Origin: a virus
Reading direction: 5' to 3' (one strand)
DNA: 22,832 nucleotides
Virus record (IMG/VR): IMGVR_UViG_3300042946_001068
Coordinates: 1-22,832 of that record
Part shown: positions 1 through 8,291 of the stretch, piece by piece
Position numbering within the stretch: position 1 is the stretch's first letter
Layout of the letters: each line of letters begins with the position of its first letter
Notes under the pieces: model-generated
Database searches by the model: none
Seen by the model: the letters and a program-made list of their open reading frames with translations, nothing else
Told to the model about the DNA's origin: nothing
Translations under genes and position numbers: made by a program

Positions 1-3000
1 TGCTGGGGTCAGTCTCTTTTTCTAGCAAAGGTATTTGTCGTTGGCTTGCAGTTTTTCCTGTTAGCTGCAAAACCAAATTAGCTAATTTATTATAATTGTT
101 TCCAGTTAATTGTCCTGGCAATAAATCAGTAGTTAACTTAGGTGCTTCTAATGGTTGTTGGTTAGTTGCCATATCTGAATCTGAAGTTGAATTTAACTTC
201 AGATTAGGAACATTGTTAACATCTGGCAAAAAGTTCTTAAATATATTCTTTGCAGATGTTAGAATATTTTTACCTATAGTAGCAATCGTTTTTAACAAAT
301 TGCCATTCAAGTTTGCTATACTTTTTCCTATAGGTGAAAACAAATTAACTGCAAATTCTTTAAAGTTATTGCTGGTTAAAATAGCCGATTGCACTGACAG
401 TAAGACATTTTTGTATACATCTTTTATTTTTGCACCAGAACCAATAATTAGATTTTGTATTTTAGAGAAGGAATTTATTATGTTTTGTCCAATAGATGAA
501 AATAAATTAATGCCAAAATCTGAAAAATTATCGCTTTTTGCAATAATATCAATAAATGGAGACATCATGCTGGAGAAAAATGTCTCAAAGGTGTCAAATA
601 CTTTTATTTTAAGCTTATCAACTGAACTTGTTATTCCTTGTCCAATTACAGACATAAAACCAGTACCAACCTCTTTAAAATTATTGCTTTGTTCAAAAAT
701 ATTCTTAATTTTTGAGGTTAGTTTTTGATTAAATTCAGTAATTTTTTGCTCTATATTATTAAATAACTTATTCAAATTTTTTCCGATTGGCGTTGATAAA
801 AGTAAATCATTGATCTTACTTATACTACCCTCCAAAGTTTTTTTAACTTTATCTAATTCAACGCCAATAAAACTATTTTCACCAAAATCTTTTTGCAATG
901 ACTGAATTGTTTGAGATATTATGTTTGTAGCGTTTTTATCTAAACCTTGAGAAAGAAACTGCTTAATATTTTTGTATTTTTCCACTCCAGAATTAATATT
1001 AGCAATGACTGATTTCATAGAACCAGACACATTAACTGCACCGGAACTAATACCAATAGCTAACCCTGAAGATATCATTAGCCCTAATGCAATCATCACC
1101 TTTGATGGTGACTGAATACCCATATTCTGCTTAATCTGGGATTGGATTGAATTGCCCAGCCCAGCGATCGCATTAGTAGCAATACCAGCATTCTTGAGTA
1201 TACCCTGTTCTAATCCTTTGACAACATCCTTACCCGTCTGGACAAAATTAGCTACTGGTGCAAACTTACTTATAGCTGCATTACCCAGAGAAGCTGCTGT
1301 TCCCATTGCCACAGCCCCAGCGTTATACAGATTAGCGTCGTTACTACCGTGCATATCAGGAACGACTTTTAAGCCACCACCAAACATTTTTAACGCTTCG
1401 GCGCGTCCTATTTTATTTGCTTTTAAATATTGAGGAAGTACATTTTTAAATGTACTAGCGTAATTCAGAGTAGAGTCTTGTTGTGTTTGTTGCTTAGTAT
1501 CTTGGTGTGCTTGTTTTAAGGACTTAGCGATCGCCATAGTTCTGAAAGCAGCCGCTACACCGTCGTTAGCAGACCCTATGGGATTAGTGAAAGCTTTTAA
1601 TCCCAGTGGGGTAACGAGTTCCGTACCAAATTTAGCGATATTAACTAAATGGTCAACAGCTTCTCTGGGTTGGGTAAAGGTCTTGTCTGTTACCGCGTCT
1701 TTAACAAAGTTTTTGGCTGTCCCATAAGTAGCTTGGAATAAAGTCTGATCCGGGTTAGCTGCGTGGTGTTCCCCAACCTTATCAAGCATATTTAAACCCG
1801 TGCTAGTGGCGGACATAGCAATCATGGCTTTGTTGCTAATGTCGCTTAAATTGGGTATCATGTACGTACCCGCCAAGCCTAAGCTAGATAAATCATTGAG
1901 AGGGTCAAATGCAGATTTAACGGTTGTCACCATTTTCCTAGCACCCTCGGACACTTTGCTGTTCCCTTTTTGCATCCCAAAGAACAACCCAGAAGCTATC
2001 ATCATCCCAATCTCAAACATCACCCAAGATGGAGACTGGATTTTCATCTTTTTCTCAACAGCTTCAATCAAGTCGTCAAGCATCTGTCTAGCAACATCAG
2101 ACACACCATCAGAGCCATGCTTAACACCTTTTGCTAATCCTGCGTCAATATCAATACCTAATTGTTGAGCTAAAGGCGCATAGTGGGTAAGCTGCTTATC
2201 AAAAATACTTTTTTCTTCTGTGTTTAATTTGCCCAACAATCCCTTGGCATTTGTTTGTCTGGACTTGAGTTGAGACTTACCCCCAGCATGAACTTTACTA
2301 AGATCGCTGTTAATTGTTTTGTCAAAACCAGCATCTTGGGCTTGTTTGGCAATAGCATCTATGTCTGCAACTGCAAGCTTGGTATTATCTATAAATTTTT
2401 TAATTTTCTCTTTTGTAGCTTTAATTTCTGCTGAAGTTCCCGTTAATTTAACTATGTCAAACTCAGATTTTAATTTTTTATATTCTGCATTAAAATATTG
2501 ATTTATGCCCGTGAATGAATCACTAACACCCTTTAAAGATATTTCTTTTTGCAGTTTTATTTCATCTGATTTTTTGGGTTTTCCTATTTGTAATGGTACT
2601 AATTCTTCACCGTTCTCTCTAGCAGTTGCCTCAGCATACTGCTTAGACAAATCAATATTTTTTAATGTATTAGTTTTTATGGCTTCAAAGTGCTGTTTTA
2701 GTTGCTGTGGTACTTGACTAGCAGTGGTTTCAACAGGCAGTAATTCAAGTTCTGGTTGTGGTTTTTTGGTTTTTTTGGGAATATTTACAGGAATATCCAG
2801 TGCTGTTTGCAATTCTGTTTTTACTTGCTCAACAGTACTATTTAAATTTGGTGACTGAACATTTGTAATTTTTGACTGCAAAGCAAATTCGTTTAATGAT
2901 TGAGCTGCGCTACTTAAATTCAGGGAAGCTTGCCCAAGTGCATCAAAAGAAGAATTTTGAAGAGGTTGAGTATAGTTTATTAAAGGAACAGAACTAGCAA

Positions 3001-4660
3001 CAGAAGAACTACTCACTGATGGTGACTTGGCTTCAGAGTTGCCAACATTAGAAGAATTGCTACCAATAGGACTAATATTTCCGCCCGTAGATATAAATTT
3101 CTTAGCTACTGAATAAGTGTTTGGAAGTATAGTTTTAAGTAAATTATTAGTGGCACTTTTAGCTGCTGTGGCTAATTGTTTGCCCACCACTTGAGTAAAA
3201 GATTCACCGCCTCGCCCTTCTATTTCATTAAACAAAGCATTTGCAGCTTTTTGAACTTGAGTAGAAGCTTTTTTGGACTGTTGACCTAACCCTTCAAGCG
3301 TCTCATCAATACTTAACAAAAAAGTATTACTGATACCACTTAATGTATTTGTGACGATAGCAGGAGCCTGAAAGGATTGAAGCTGGGAATAATCATCAAC
3401 CATACCTTTGATAATTGCTTCTATTCTTGCTTTTTCTTCTTTAGGATCAGATTGTGCTTTCTTCCCTATACCAAAAAACCGTAATAGCCCTCTAGCTGCT
3501 GAACCACCAGCAGCTTCAAAATCAACACCTAAATCGTCGTCTAACCCTAAATTGCGTTGTTTTTTACCCACCCTATTTGCAGTAGATACAGAAGAAACTA
3601 CTGTAGTAGTTTTGCGTGGAGTTGTGACTACTGTTATCGGTGAAGTTGTTGGTGCAGTAGTAACTGGACTTGCGATCGCAGTAGGTAACGTTGCCGCTGT
3701 AGTCTTTTGCTGAGGCGCAGATTTAATCACGGACGGAGCCGTCAATGTTGTTACAGGTTGATTTGTAACAACGGTTTTTTGAGTAATTGTACTTGATTGA
3801 GGAGTAACATTAGATTTTTTGGTGTTAGCGTCATGTACTTTAATAAAAGTATCAACACCATCTTTAAGAATAGCTTCTACTCGCTTCTGTTCATTTTTAG
3901 GATCTGATTGCGCTTTTTTACCTACACCAAAATAACGCAACATCATGTTACTAGTTATCCTAGTCATAGTTGGAATATCCACACCAACAGCATCTTCAAT
4001 ACCTCTATTAATCCCATCAGTAAAACCTTTACCAAGTCCTCCAAATATCCCGTCCATGATAGCTCTACCTGGATTAACTACCATGTCTACTTTTTGAACT
4101 TTATTTGGCGATGAAGCTTCTTTCGCTGTTTGTTGTTGAGCCGTCGCTGAAGATTGTTCTGACATTTCTTCTTTAACAGCATTTTTCACAGCATCAGCTA
4201 AACTTTTTTCTAGTTGCTTACTTAAATCAGATTCAACAGTAATAGTAATAGTTCTACTAGAAAGCCCGCCTAATCTTTCTTCTAATTCATCAAGACTTTT
4301 GGTATCAGTATTAACTTTAATTGGATTGTTATCAAAATATTTATTAACTTCTTTAAGATGTTGTACTTTTAAATTTAAGTGCTTATTTAAATCAGTTAAT
4401 TCTTTGTCATCAACATTAACAACAATAGGATTATTAGTAAAATATTTATTAACTTCTTTAAGATGTTGTACTTTTAAATTTAAGTGCTTATTTAAATCAA
4501 CTAAACTATCATCGTCCACTCCAACATTAAGATTGATATTTTCAAAGCTTTTTTCTACTGCCACAGCCGCTTCATAAGCCTTCTTCTTAGCCCGTTCCAA
4601 AGTCTTTTCTAGCTCAGAAGAATCAGCAGATAACTCTACAATTAATTCGCCTAAATTCAT
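1..4660 (-). CDS. Phage tail tape measure protein (3' end outside window)
   Basis: The minus frame is open from the ATG at 4660-4658 to the left edge, giving at least 1,553 residues. The start has a good Shine-Dalgarno (AGGAG, plus positions 4669-4673). The product begins MNLGELIVELSADSSELEK, a typical tape measure opening. It is long, helical and rich in Ala, Lys, Ser and Gln. It carries a tandem 35-residue helical repeat near residues 55-125, two copies of a GKKAQSDPK-type segment in the N-terminal third, and two copies of the IQSPS-x-VM...G...SG motif (around 1965-2045 and 1085-1130) common in tape measure proteins. Such proteins set tail length and are ejected ahead of the DNA. Its place just after a frameshifted tail chaperone supports the call. 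Many apparent plus-strand ORFs over this stretch are mirror images of it. The C-terminal part, where any peptidoglycan-cutting domain might lie, is not in view. Confidence 0.9.
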   Translation of the reverse strand, partial: MNLGELIVELSADSSELEKTLERAKKKAYEAAVAVEKSFENINLNVGVDDDSLVDLNKHLNLKVQHLKEVNKYFTNNPIVVNVDDKELTDLNKHLNLKVQHLKEVNKYFDNNPIKVNTDTKSLDELEERLGGLSSRTITITVESDLSKQLEKSLADAVKNAVKEEMSEQSSATAQQQTAKEASSPNKVQKVDMVVNPGRAIMDGIFGGLGKGFTDGINRGIEDAVGVDIPTMTRITSNMMLRYFGVGKKAQSDPKNEQKRVEAILKDGVDTFIKVHDANTKKSNVTPQSSTITQKTVVTNQPVTTLTAPSVIKSAPQQKTTAATLPTAIASPVTTAPTTSPITVVTTPRKTTTVVSSVSTANRVGKKQRNLGLDDDLGVDFEAAGGSAARGLLRFFGIGKKAQSDPKEEKARIEAIIKGMVDDYSQLQSFQAPAIVTNTLSGISNTFLLSIDETLEGLGQQSKKASTQVQKAANALFNEIEGRGGESFTQVVGKQLATAAKSATNNLLKTILPNTYSVAKKFISTGGNISPIGSNSSNVGNSEAKSPSVSSSSVASSVPLINYTQPLQNSSFDALGQASLNLSSAAQSLNEFALQSKITNVQSPNLNSTVEQVKTELQTALDIPVNIPKKTKKPQPELELLPVETTASQVPQQLKQHFEAIKTNTLKNIDLSKQYAEATARENGEELVPLQIGKPKKSDEIKLQKEISLKGVSDSFTGINQYFNAEYKKLKSEFDIVKLTGTSAEIKATKEKIKKFIDNTKLAVADIDAIAKQAQDAGFDKTINSDLSKVHAGGKSQLKSRQTNAKGLLGKLNTEEKSIFDKQLTHYAPLAQQLGIDIDAGLAKGVKHGSDGVSDVARQMLDDLIEAVEKKMKIQSPSWVMFEIGMMIASGLFFGMQKGNSKVSEGARKMVTTVKSAFDPLNDLSSLGLAGTYMIPNLSDISNKAMIAMSATSTGLNMLDKVGEHHAANPDQTLFQATYGTAKNFVKDAVTDKTFTQPREAVDHLVNIAKFGTELVTPLGLKAFTNPIGSANDGVAAAFRTMAIAKSLKQAHQDTKQQTQQDSTLNYASTFKNVLPQYLKANKIGRAEALKMFGGGLKVVPDMHGSNDANLYNAGAVAMGTAASLGNAAISKFAPVANFVQTGKDVVKGLEQGILKNAGIATNAIAGLGNSIQSQIKQNMGIQSPSKVMIALGLMISSGLAIGISSGAVNVSGSMKSVIANINSGVEKYKNIKQFLSQGLDKNATNIISQTIQSLQKDFGENSFIGVELDKVKKTLEGSISKINDLLLSTPIGKNLNKLFNNIEQKITEFNQKLTSKIKNIFEQSNNFKEVGTGFMSVIGQGITSSVDKLKIKVFDTFETFFSSMMSPFIDIIAKSDNFSDFGINLFSSIGQNIINSFSKIQNLIIGSGAKIKDVYKNVLLSVQSAILTSNNFKEFAVNLFSPIGKSIANLNGNLLKTIATIGKNILTSAKNIFKNFLPDVNNVPNLKLNSTSDSDMATNQQPLEAPKLTTDLLPGQLTGNNYNKLANLVLQLTGKTASQRQIPLLEKETDPS
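4334..4499 (-). repeat. 61-bp perfect direct repeat in tape measure gene
   Basis: Two identical 61-bp copies lie at 4334-4394 and 4439-4499, with a 105-bp period (35 codons). They encode a repeated helical segment containing DLNKHLNLKVQHLKEVNKYF. Whole-codon spacing keeps the frame, so this is a recent in-frame duplication that would lengthen the tape measure helix. Confidence 0.93.
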
Positions 4661-4684
4661 AATATTAACTCCTATAAAGAAAAA

Positions 4685-4715
4685 GATTACAGACTAAGAA
4701 TATTAATCTGTAATC
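4685..4715 (-). terminator. Terminator-like hairpin between chaperone and tape measure
   Basis: GATTACAGA (4685-4693) pairs with TCTGTAATC (4707-4715) across a 13-nt loop. Read on the minus strand, the hairpin is followed by TTTTTCTTT and then by the tape measure ribosome binding site. It overlaps the stop codon of the frameshift product. The stem is AT-rich, so it could be a leaky attenuator that lowers tape measure expression relative to upstream tail genes. Confidence 0.45.
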
Positions 4716-5112
4716 AAGAAAGTAGCAGATTCAAAGCTGATAGAACCGGAGCGGGCAACCGATTGTTTTTGATAATATCCTTAACAATGTTTTCCGTTGC
4801 TTGGCTAATCTTGCGGGTATCCCCTCTAATATCGTCAGGAAAGGGTAGCAAATCAATGAACTCCATGTTGGGGTCAGTGTCTTTTTTGAACCCGTTAAAC
4901 AATCCCGTCCAACCGATTGCATGAACCCGTCCCTCAATATTAGCCTGTTCCCTCCGGTGTTGTTCAAGTGCCTCAATGCACTCAAATACTACGTGAATAG
5001 GCTGGTCTAAGAAACTATCCCAGTCTCTAAATCTGGGGTCAGAAACTCGGTAGGATTGGATTCGCCAGTAAATACTTCCCCAGTCAACTGAAGAACTGGT
5101 AGCTGCTCCCCC
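4714..5112 (-). CDS. -1 frame extension of tail assembly chaperone (gpT-like)
   Basis: The -1 frame relative to the chaperone gene opens right after a TGA at 5115-5113 and runs 132 codons to a TGA at 4716-4714. Its translation looks like real protein: it contains VDWGSIYWRIQSYRVSDPRF, an amphipathic helix with ECIEALEQHRREQANIEGR, and a C-terminal segment ending ALNLLLS. The first ATG in this frame lies deep inside (MEFIDLLPF) and none precedes the conserved-looking start, so independent initiation is unlikely. A -1 slip at the GGG codon 5111-5109 would give a fusion of about 385 residues (254 + 131). In lambda the equivalent T extension contacts the tape measure protein, which fits the tape measure gene that follows. 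Confidence 0.65.
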   Translation of the reverse strand, partial: GGAATSSSVDWGSIYWRIQSYRVSDPRFRDWDSFLDQPIHVVFECIEALEQHRREQANIEGRVHAIGWTGLFNGFKKDTDPNMEFIDLLPFPDDIRGDTRKISQATENIVKDIIKNNRLPAPVLSALNLLLS

Positions 5113-5870
5113 TCAGTTACAGGTGCGGGTGCTGATTCTGGTTCTACCTTCCAACGACTACGCTCGTTCTCATAGAATTTGTAGATAGCAGATACAAATT
5201 CATCACTACAGTCCTTAGTGTCTTCTTCAGACCACTCATCTGTACCAACTACGTAAGACTTGGTTGAGTTATTGTAAAGAAACCCTACAGTCATGGGTAG
5301 ATTTTCAGATACAGGTTGAACTCTAAGTATCAATCCTGTGTCTGAGGGTTGATAGTTGCCCAACACAGTGACTAAACAATCGCCGAAGCGAATTACTTGT
5401 CCATCCTGTAATGGGAAGTGGGTTGAAGCAACGGAAATACTTGTGGAATTGAAAGGTACTGATGATGTGAGTTCCACTGGGAAAGCCACCCGTTTCTTAA
5501 TGAACAGGGTAGCCACTGAAATGGACACAGAGGCACTGTCAATAGAACTCAGAGCATTTAGTTCAGTGAAGTCTTCAATGTAGTCGTAAATGACATCAGA
5601 GTTATCAACTTCAGTCGCACCATCAGCAGACCGAGTAGGAGAAAGTAATTCTTGGGCTTCTGCAATTGTGACACCACGGTCTACAGAAATCTTTTTAACC
5701 AGCTTAGACGCGATAATAGCAGCTTTTTGACGTTTAGCATCAATGCTATCAATGTCCCTAGCTTCACCGACGCTCAAAGAACCGCGTTTTTCTAAATAGA
5801 TAATTCCCGTGGACTCATTACCCACGGGAATAACTTCATACTTGGCTTTTTTGTTAATTATTGGGCGCAT
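5007..5870 (-). CDS. Tail assembly chaperone, zero-frame product (gpG-like)
   Basis: This is a 287-residue soluble protein directly upstream of the tape measure gene, where siphoviruses carry the tail chaperone pair (gpG/gpGT in lambda). The N-terminal part reads as mixed strand and helix, with LEKRGSLSVGEARDIDSID followed by a charged helix, which resembles chaperone N-terminal domains I know from cyanobacterial and large siphophages. The last 33 residues, after a GGGGG run, overlap a second open frame displaced by -1 that continues for 131 residues (see 4714-5112). The gene starts with ATG at 5870 and overlaps the end of the upstream small gene by 13 nt, so the two are probably coupled. The assignment rests on position and the overlapping frame more than on clear sequence similarity. 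Such chaperones bind tape measure protein during tail assembly and are not part of the virion. Confidence 0.62.
   Translation of the reverse strand: MRPIINKKAKYEVIPVGNESTGIIYLEKRGSLSVGEARDIDSIDAKRQKAAIIASKLVKKISVDRGVTIAEAQELLSPTRSADGATEVDNSDVIYDYIEDFTELNALSSIDSASVSISVATLFIKKRVAFPVELTSSVPFNSTSISVASTHFPLQDGQVIRFGDCLVTVLGNYQPSDTGLILRVQPVSENLPMTVGFLYNNSTKSYVVGTDEWSEEDTKDCSDEFVSAIYKFYENERSRWKVEPESAPAPVTEGEQLPVLQLTGEVFTGESNPTEFLTPDLETGIVS
5080..5112 (-). promoter_or_regulatory. Candidate programmed -1 ribosomal frameshift site
   Basis: On the minus strand the zero frame reads GAG GGG GAG CAG. The G run occupies 5112-5108, so a tRNA on GGG (5111-5109) can re-pair perfectly with GGG at 5112-5110. 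A short hairpin, CCAGT (5099-5095) with ACTGG (5084-5080), starts six nt after the GAG codon, which is normal spacing for a stimulatory structure. The heptamer is not a perfect X-XXY-YYZ site, because the GAG codon would re-pair with GGA, so efficiency is uncertain. Confidence 0.5.
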
Positions 5871-6097
5871 AATTCAATCTCTAAATTATCTTGGGAATCT
5901 GCTAAAAGTTGATAGGTTGCCACCTGTTTAACGGAATCAGGAATCTTGACTTGATAAGAGGAGTAGCGATCAGAAACGGTAATTTGCCCTGACAGCCCTC
6001 CTCTAAAAACTGCCGCACCGCATAGCAACCTATCCTCATCCATGCGGCAGTTAATGAGGACAGCTAATAACCCAGTGCTATCCTTGAGAACCTTCAT
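5858..6097 (-). CDS. Small conserved-position tail module protein, unknown
   Basis: This is a 79-residue protein between the probable tail tube gene and the tail chaperone. Its ATG (6097-6095) overlaps the stop codon of the upstream gene as TAATG, and its end overlaps the chaperone start by 13 nt, so all three are probably translationally coupled. It has no signal peptide or membrane segment and reads as mixed alpha/beta, with LLAVLINCRMDEDRLLCGAA near the N-terminus and an acidic end. I do not recognise a family. The context suggests a tail assembly or minor tail role, and its tight coupling argues that it is real. Confidence 0.7.
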   Translation of the reverse strand: MKVLKDSTGLLAVLINCRMDEDRLLCGAAVFRGGLSGQITVSDRYSSYQVKIPDSVKQVATYQLLADSQDNLEIELCAQ

Positions 6098-6858
6098 TAG
6101 TTAGGGTTGTAATTGGGGAATCCGGTACTAGAACCACCAGAAGCGTAGTAAGCAGGAGTCCAAAATATCTCATCTTGAAACTCTAAAGTGAAAGTATATT
6201 TCATGACTTCCATCTGTGTTGCTGGCATGGTCAAAGCCGTTACTTTAGATGCACCTTCCAGTTTTGAGCCATTGGGATAGGTAGCGATCGCGTACAATTC
6301 CCGATTCATATATATAGGGTCAAAGAATGTCCGTTTAACAAATTGTTCTAAAGCAATGTCACCGACGTACTCAATGCCTTCTACAGTAAGTTCTCTTTTA
6401 GTACGGACAATAGCAGAACTAGTACCACTACCAGATTGGGCGTGAGTAGTGTCCACCACAGTGGGACTAAGTTGAGGTCCAAGGTTGGTAATCCCTAATA
6501 CAGGAAACATATCCTGAACTAATCTAGCAGTAGAGTTAGCTGCAATAGAATCTAAAAGAGGTGCAATTGTTAAAGATATAGTAGAACCACCTGATAAAGT
6601 AGCATTAGCGAGTAACAATACTTCTACTCGCCCCAATGGACTAGTGGGAGCAACAAAAGAAAGGGCAGTACCAGCAGCAATAGTATAATTAACACCAGTA
6701 GTAGCGGTAACATTAATACTAGTAGCACCTTCTAAAGCACCAAGTCCACAAGTCAAAGTAGTCACACTGAGATTGCGGTTGTTCTCTCCCAACATTTTTA
6801 AGTCAAGAGCAAAGTTTTGGAGAATTACGGTCTGAACCGGACGATTAGCTAAAGCCAT
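6097..6858 (-). CDS. Probable major tail (tube) protein
   Basis: This is a 253-residue beta-rich protein. It lies after the tail terminator and neck genes and before the chaperone and tape measure genes, the standard site of the tube protein. It begins MALANRPVQTVILQNFALDL. Residues 30-110 are Thr/Ser/Gly-rich strands resembling a phage beta-sandwich insertion (SINVTATTGVNYTIAAGTAL). The C-terminal half has EGIEYVGDIALEQFVKR and ends in a Gly/Ser/Asn tail. Length fits tube proteins. The other candidate for this role is the neighbouring 206-residue protein at 6902-7522, which is also beta-rich. No strong Shine-Dalgarno is seen ahead of the ATG. The call rests on order, size and composition. 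Confidence 0.6.
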   Translation of the reverse strand: MALANRPVQTVILQNFALDLKMLGENNRNLSVTTLTCGLGALEGATSINVTATTGVNYTIAAGTALSFVAPTSPLGRVEVLLLANATLSGGSTISLTIAPLLDSIAANSTARLVQDMFPVLGITNLGPQLSPTVVDTTHAQSGSGTSSAIVRTKRELTVEGIEYVGDIALEQFVKRTFFDPIYMNRELYAIATYPNGSKLEGASKVTALTMPATQMEVMKYTFTLEFQDEIFWTPAYYASGGSSTGFPNYNPN

Positions 6859-6901
6859 TTATAAACTCCTAAGCAATTACAAAATAAATGTAAACAAAAA
6901 A

Positions 6902-7522
6902 TTAAACACCGCGAGTAACACGGATTGCATTGTAAAAAGCATCAAAATCAATACTAGGCGCGTTACCTGATGAATCAGTGAGGTTAATTGCTGTGGTAGC
7001 ATTAGCAACAGTCCCAGCAGTGCTTCCAAGACTACCATCGTAAAAATAGATGGTAGGGCGAATGGTAATTACAGAACCGGATTTTTGGTAAAGTAATCTA
7101 ATTCCCCACATAGTAGGAGAAATTGCGGGTGGTGCAAACTGTAGTGTAGAGCTATTGGCAGTTGTACTACTTACAGTTGCGTTCACACTAATAGTGATAG
7201 AAGTAGTGCTATTGATAGTCAGCACAGTGTTAGGAGCAATAGTACCACCGCCAGACGATACTGTGACTACATCGCCGACACGCACATTAGCAAACCCGTT
7301 AGCAGTGGTAGTAGTAATAGTTGCGCTGCCACTGGTAATATTGCAAGCAGCAACAGTGAAAGTGCTAGGGGTGATGTTACCGTGATTAAAAGGCAAAAAG
7401 TAAGATTCTTCAGCGGTAACACCAGCACCGTCTACTTCTACTGCTGTACCTGCGGTAATTACAGCAGTAGTAGTATTGGTTGTAACAGATTTTGGTCTAC
7501 TAAAATCTAAGTTAATTGGCAT
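6902..7522 (-). CDS. Beta-rich virion (tail-associated) protein
   Basis: This 206-residue protein is very rich in Thr, Ser, Ala and Val and has no membrane segments. Its middle, residues about 60-120, has the pattern of alternating strands with VRVGDVVTVSSGGGTIAPNT and TVLTINSTTSITISVNATV, a motif often seen in phage structural proteins. The C-terminal part contains WGIRLLYQKSGSVITIRP and ends AFYNAIRVTRGV. It lies between the tail terminator gene and the probable tube gene, so a second tail tube-like protein, a tube decoration or a minor tail protein are all possible. It is a virion protein by context only. Confidence 0.55.
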   Translation of the reverse strand: MPINLDFSRPKSVTTNTTTAVITAGTAVEVDGAGVTAEESYFLPFNHGNITPSTFTVAACNITSGSATITTTTANGFANVRVGDVVTVSSGGGTIAPNTVLTINSTTSITISVNATVSSTTANSSTLQFAPPAISPTMWGIRLLYQKSGSVITIRPTIYFYDGSLGSTAGTVANATTAINLTDSSGNAPSIDFDAFYNAIRVTRGV

Positions 7523-7538
7523 AATTTTTAAGTGGTTG

Positions 7539-7907
7539 TTATGTGACTATGGGGTCAAAAATGACAATCCTGCTTTGTTCTAGTATATCAGAAGTAGCGG
7601 GAATGTGTGTATAACGTAAGACTGGAAACCGTCTTTCTATCTTAGCGATCGCCGTTGGTAAATTAGAATTTTTTACCCAATTACGCAATAGAATTTCCCA
7701 TTGCTGAGGCTTATATCTTGACCCGGCACTGGTAGCTTTAGCCGCAACATTAGGGGTTTCCTTGATCAAACATTCAAGCCCGTTACTTGCAGATGGTGGT
7801 TGAGATGAACTACCGTATACCCAGATTGAAGGCAACCCATTAGTATAAGTACCCAACTCAGTAGCCAGTAGCGTTGCCAGAATTTTTCTGAGGTCAATTG
7901 CCTTCAT
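7539..7907 (-). CDS. Probable tail terminator / tail completion protein
   Basis: This 122-residue protein begins MKAIDLRKILATLLATELG, then has GLPSIWVYGSS and a central WEILLRNWV strand. That alpha-beta pattern is typical of tail terminator proteins of the lambda gpU / minor tail U type, which cap the tail tube and join it to the head. Its start (ATG 7907) overlaps the end of the neck gene by 14 nt, and an AGGTG ribosome binding site lies about 6 nt upstream. Gene order (neck, terminator, tube) matches siphoviruses. Sequence similarity is weak, so position carries much of the call. Confidence 0.58.
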   Translation of the reverse strand: MKAIDLRKILATLLATELGTYTNGLPSIWVYGSSSQPPSASNGLECLIKETPNVAAKATSAGSRYKPQQWEILLRNWVKNSNLPTAIAKIERRFPVLRYTHIPATSDILEQSRIVIFDPIVT

Positions 7908-8289
7908 ATTGCACCTGGTAAGAGTCTTTCAGTTCCCCAGTGTCCACAATGTCACGGGGTGAACCAACTACATCCCCACTCTTACGGACGGTGGTGCGTG
8001 GCCATTGCCAACGGACATCCTCAAGATTTGCCTGACAAGCTTCACCAAACCCTTCAGACATAGCCATAAAAGCTTGTTTGAAGTCCTCACTTTGGTTAAA
8101 CCCGTCAGCATATTCACCCAAAAAATCATACTCATCAATAGCAGCACCAACCCAAGGACGGGCTGGGTTTTCAGAGCCATTAGAGAAAGTCGCGCCTTCA
8201 TGGACAATCACTGCATGAGGGGCAGTCCATGCGTGGGTAGCAGTGAGTTTTCGGGGAATTTTAATACTTTTCCAATTAGCTACAACCAT
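7894..8289 (-). CDS. HK97 gp10-like neck / head-tail joining protein
   Basis: This 131-residue protein has the features of the HK97 gp10-like neck family: an N-terminal strand region (HAVIVHEGATFSNG), the RPWVGAAIDEYDF segment near residue 45, a central helix (QAFMAMSEGFGEACQANLEDV) and the C-terminal signature SPRDIVDTGELKDSYQV. These proteins sit at the head-tail interface. The ATG at 8289 lies 2 nt after the upstream stop codon, with a TAGGG ribosome binding site. It overlaps the tail terminator gene by 14 nt, so the two are probably coupled. Confidence 0.72.
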   Translation of the reverse strand: MVVANWKSIKIPRKLTATHAWTAPHAVIVHEGATFSNGSENPARPWVGAAIDEYDFLGEYADGFNQSEDFKQAFMAMSEGFGEACQANLEDVRWQWPRTTVRKSGDVVGSPRDIVDTGELKDSYQVQYEGN

Positions 8290-8291
8290 AA

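Noticed and set aside
96-4577. Many plus-strand ORFs of 60-210 codons over the left 4.6 kb
   Set aside because: They lie opposite one continuous minus-strand frame with tape measure features and a good ribosome binding site; their translations are low-complexity mirror sequences.
4731-4985. 84-codon minus-strand ORF
   Set aside because: It is out of frame with the chaperone extension, which covers the same bases with a more protein-like sequence.
5356-5583. Plus-strand ORF of 75 codons with CPSCNGKW motif
   Set aside because: It is antisense to the tail chaperone gene and has no ribosome binding site; the Cys pair is probably chance.
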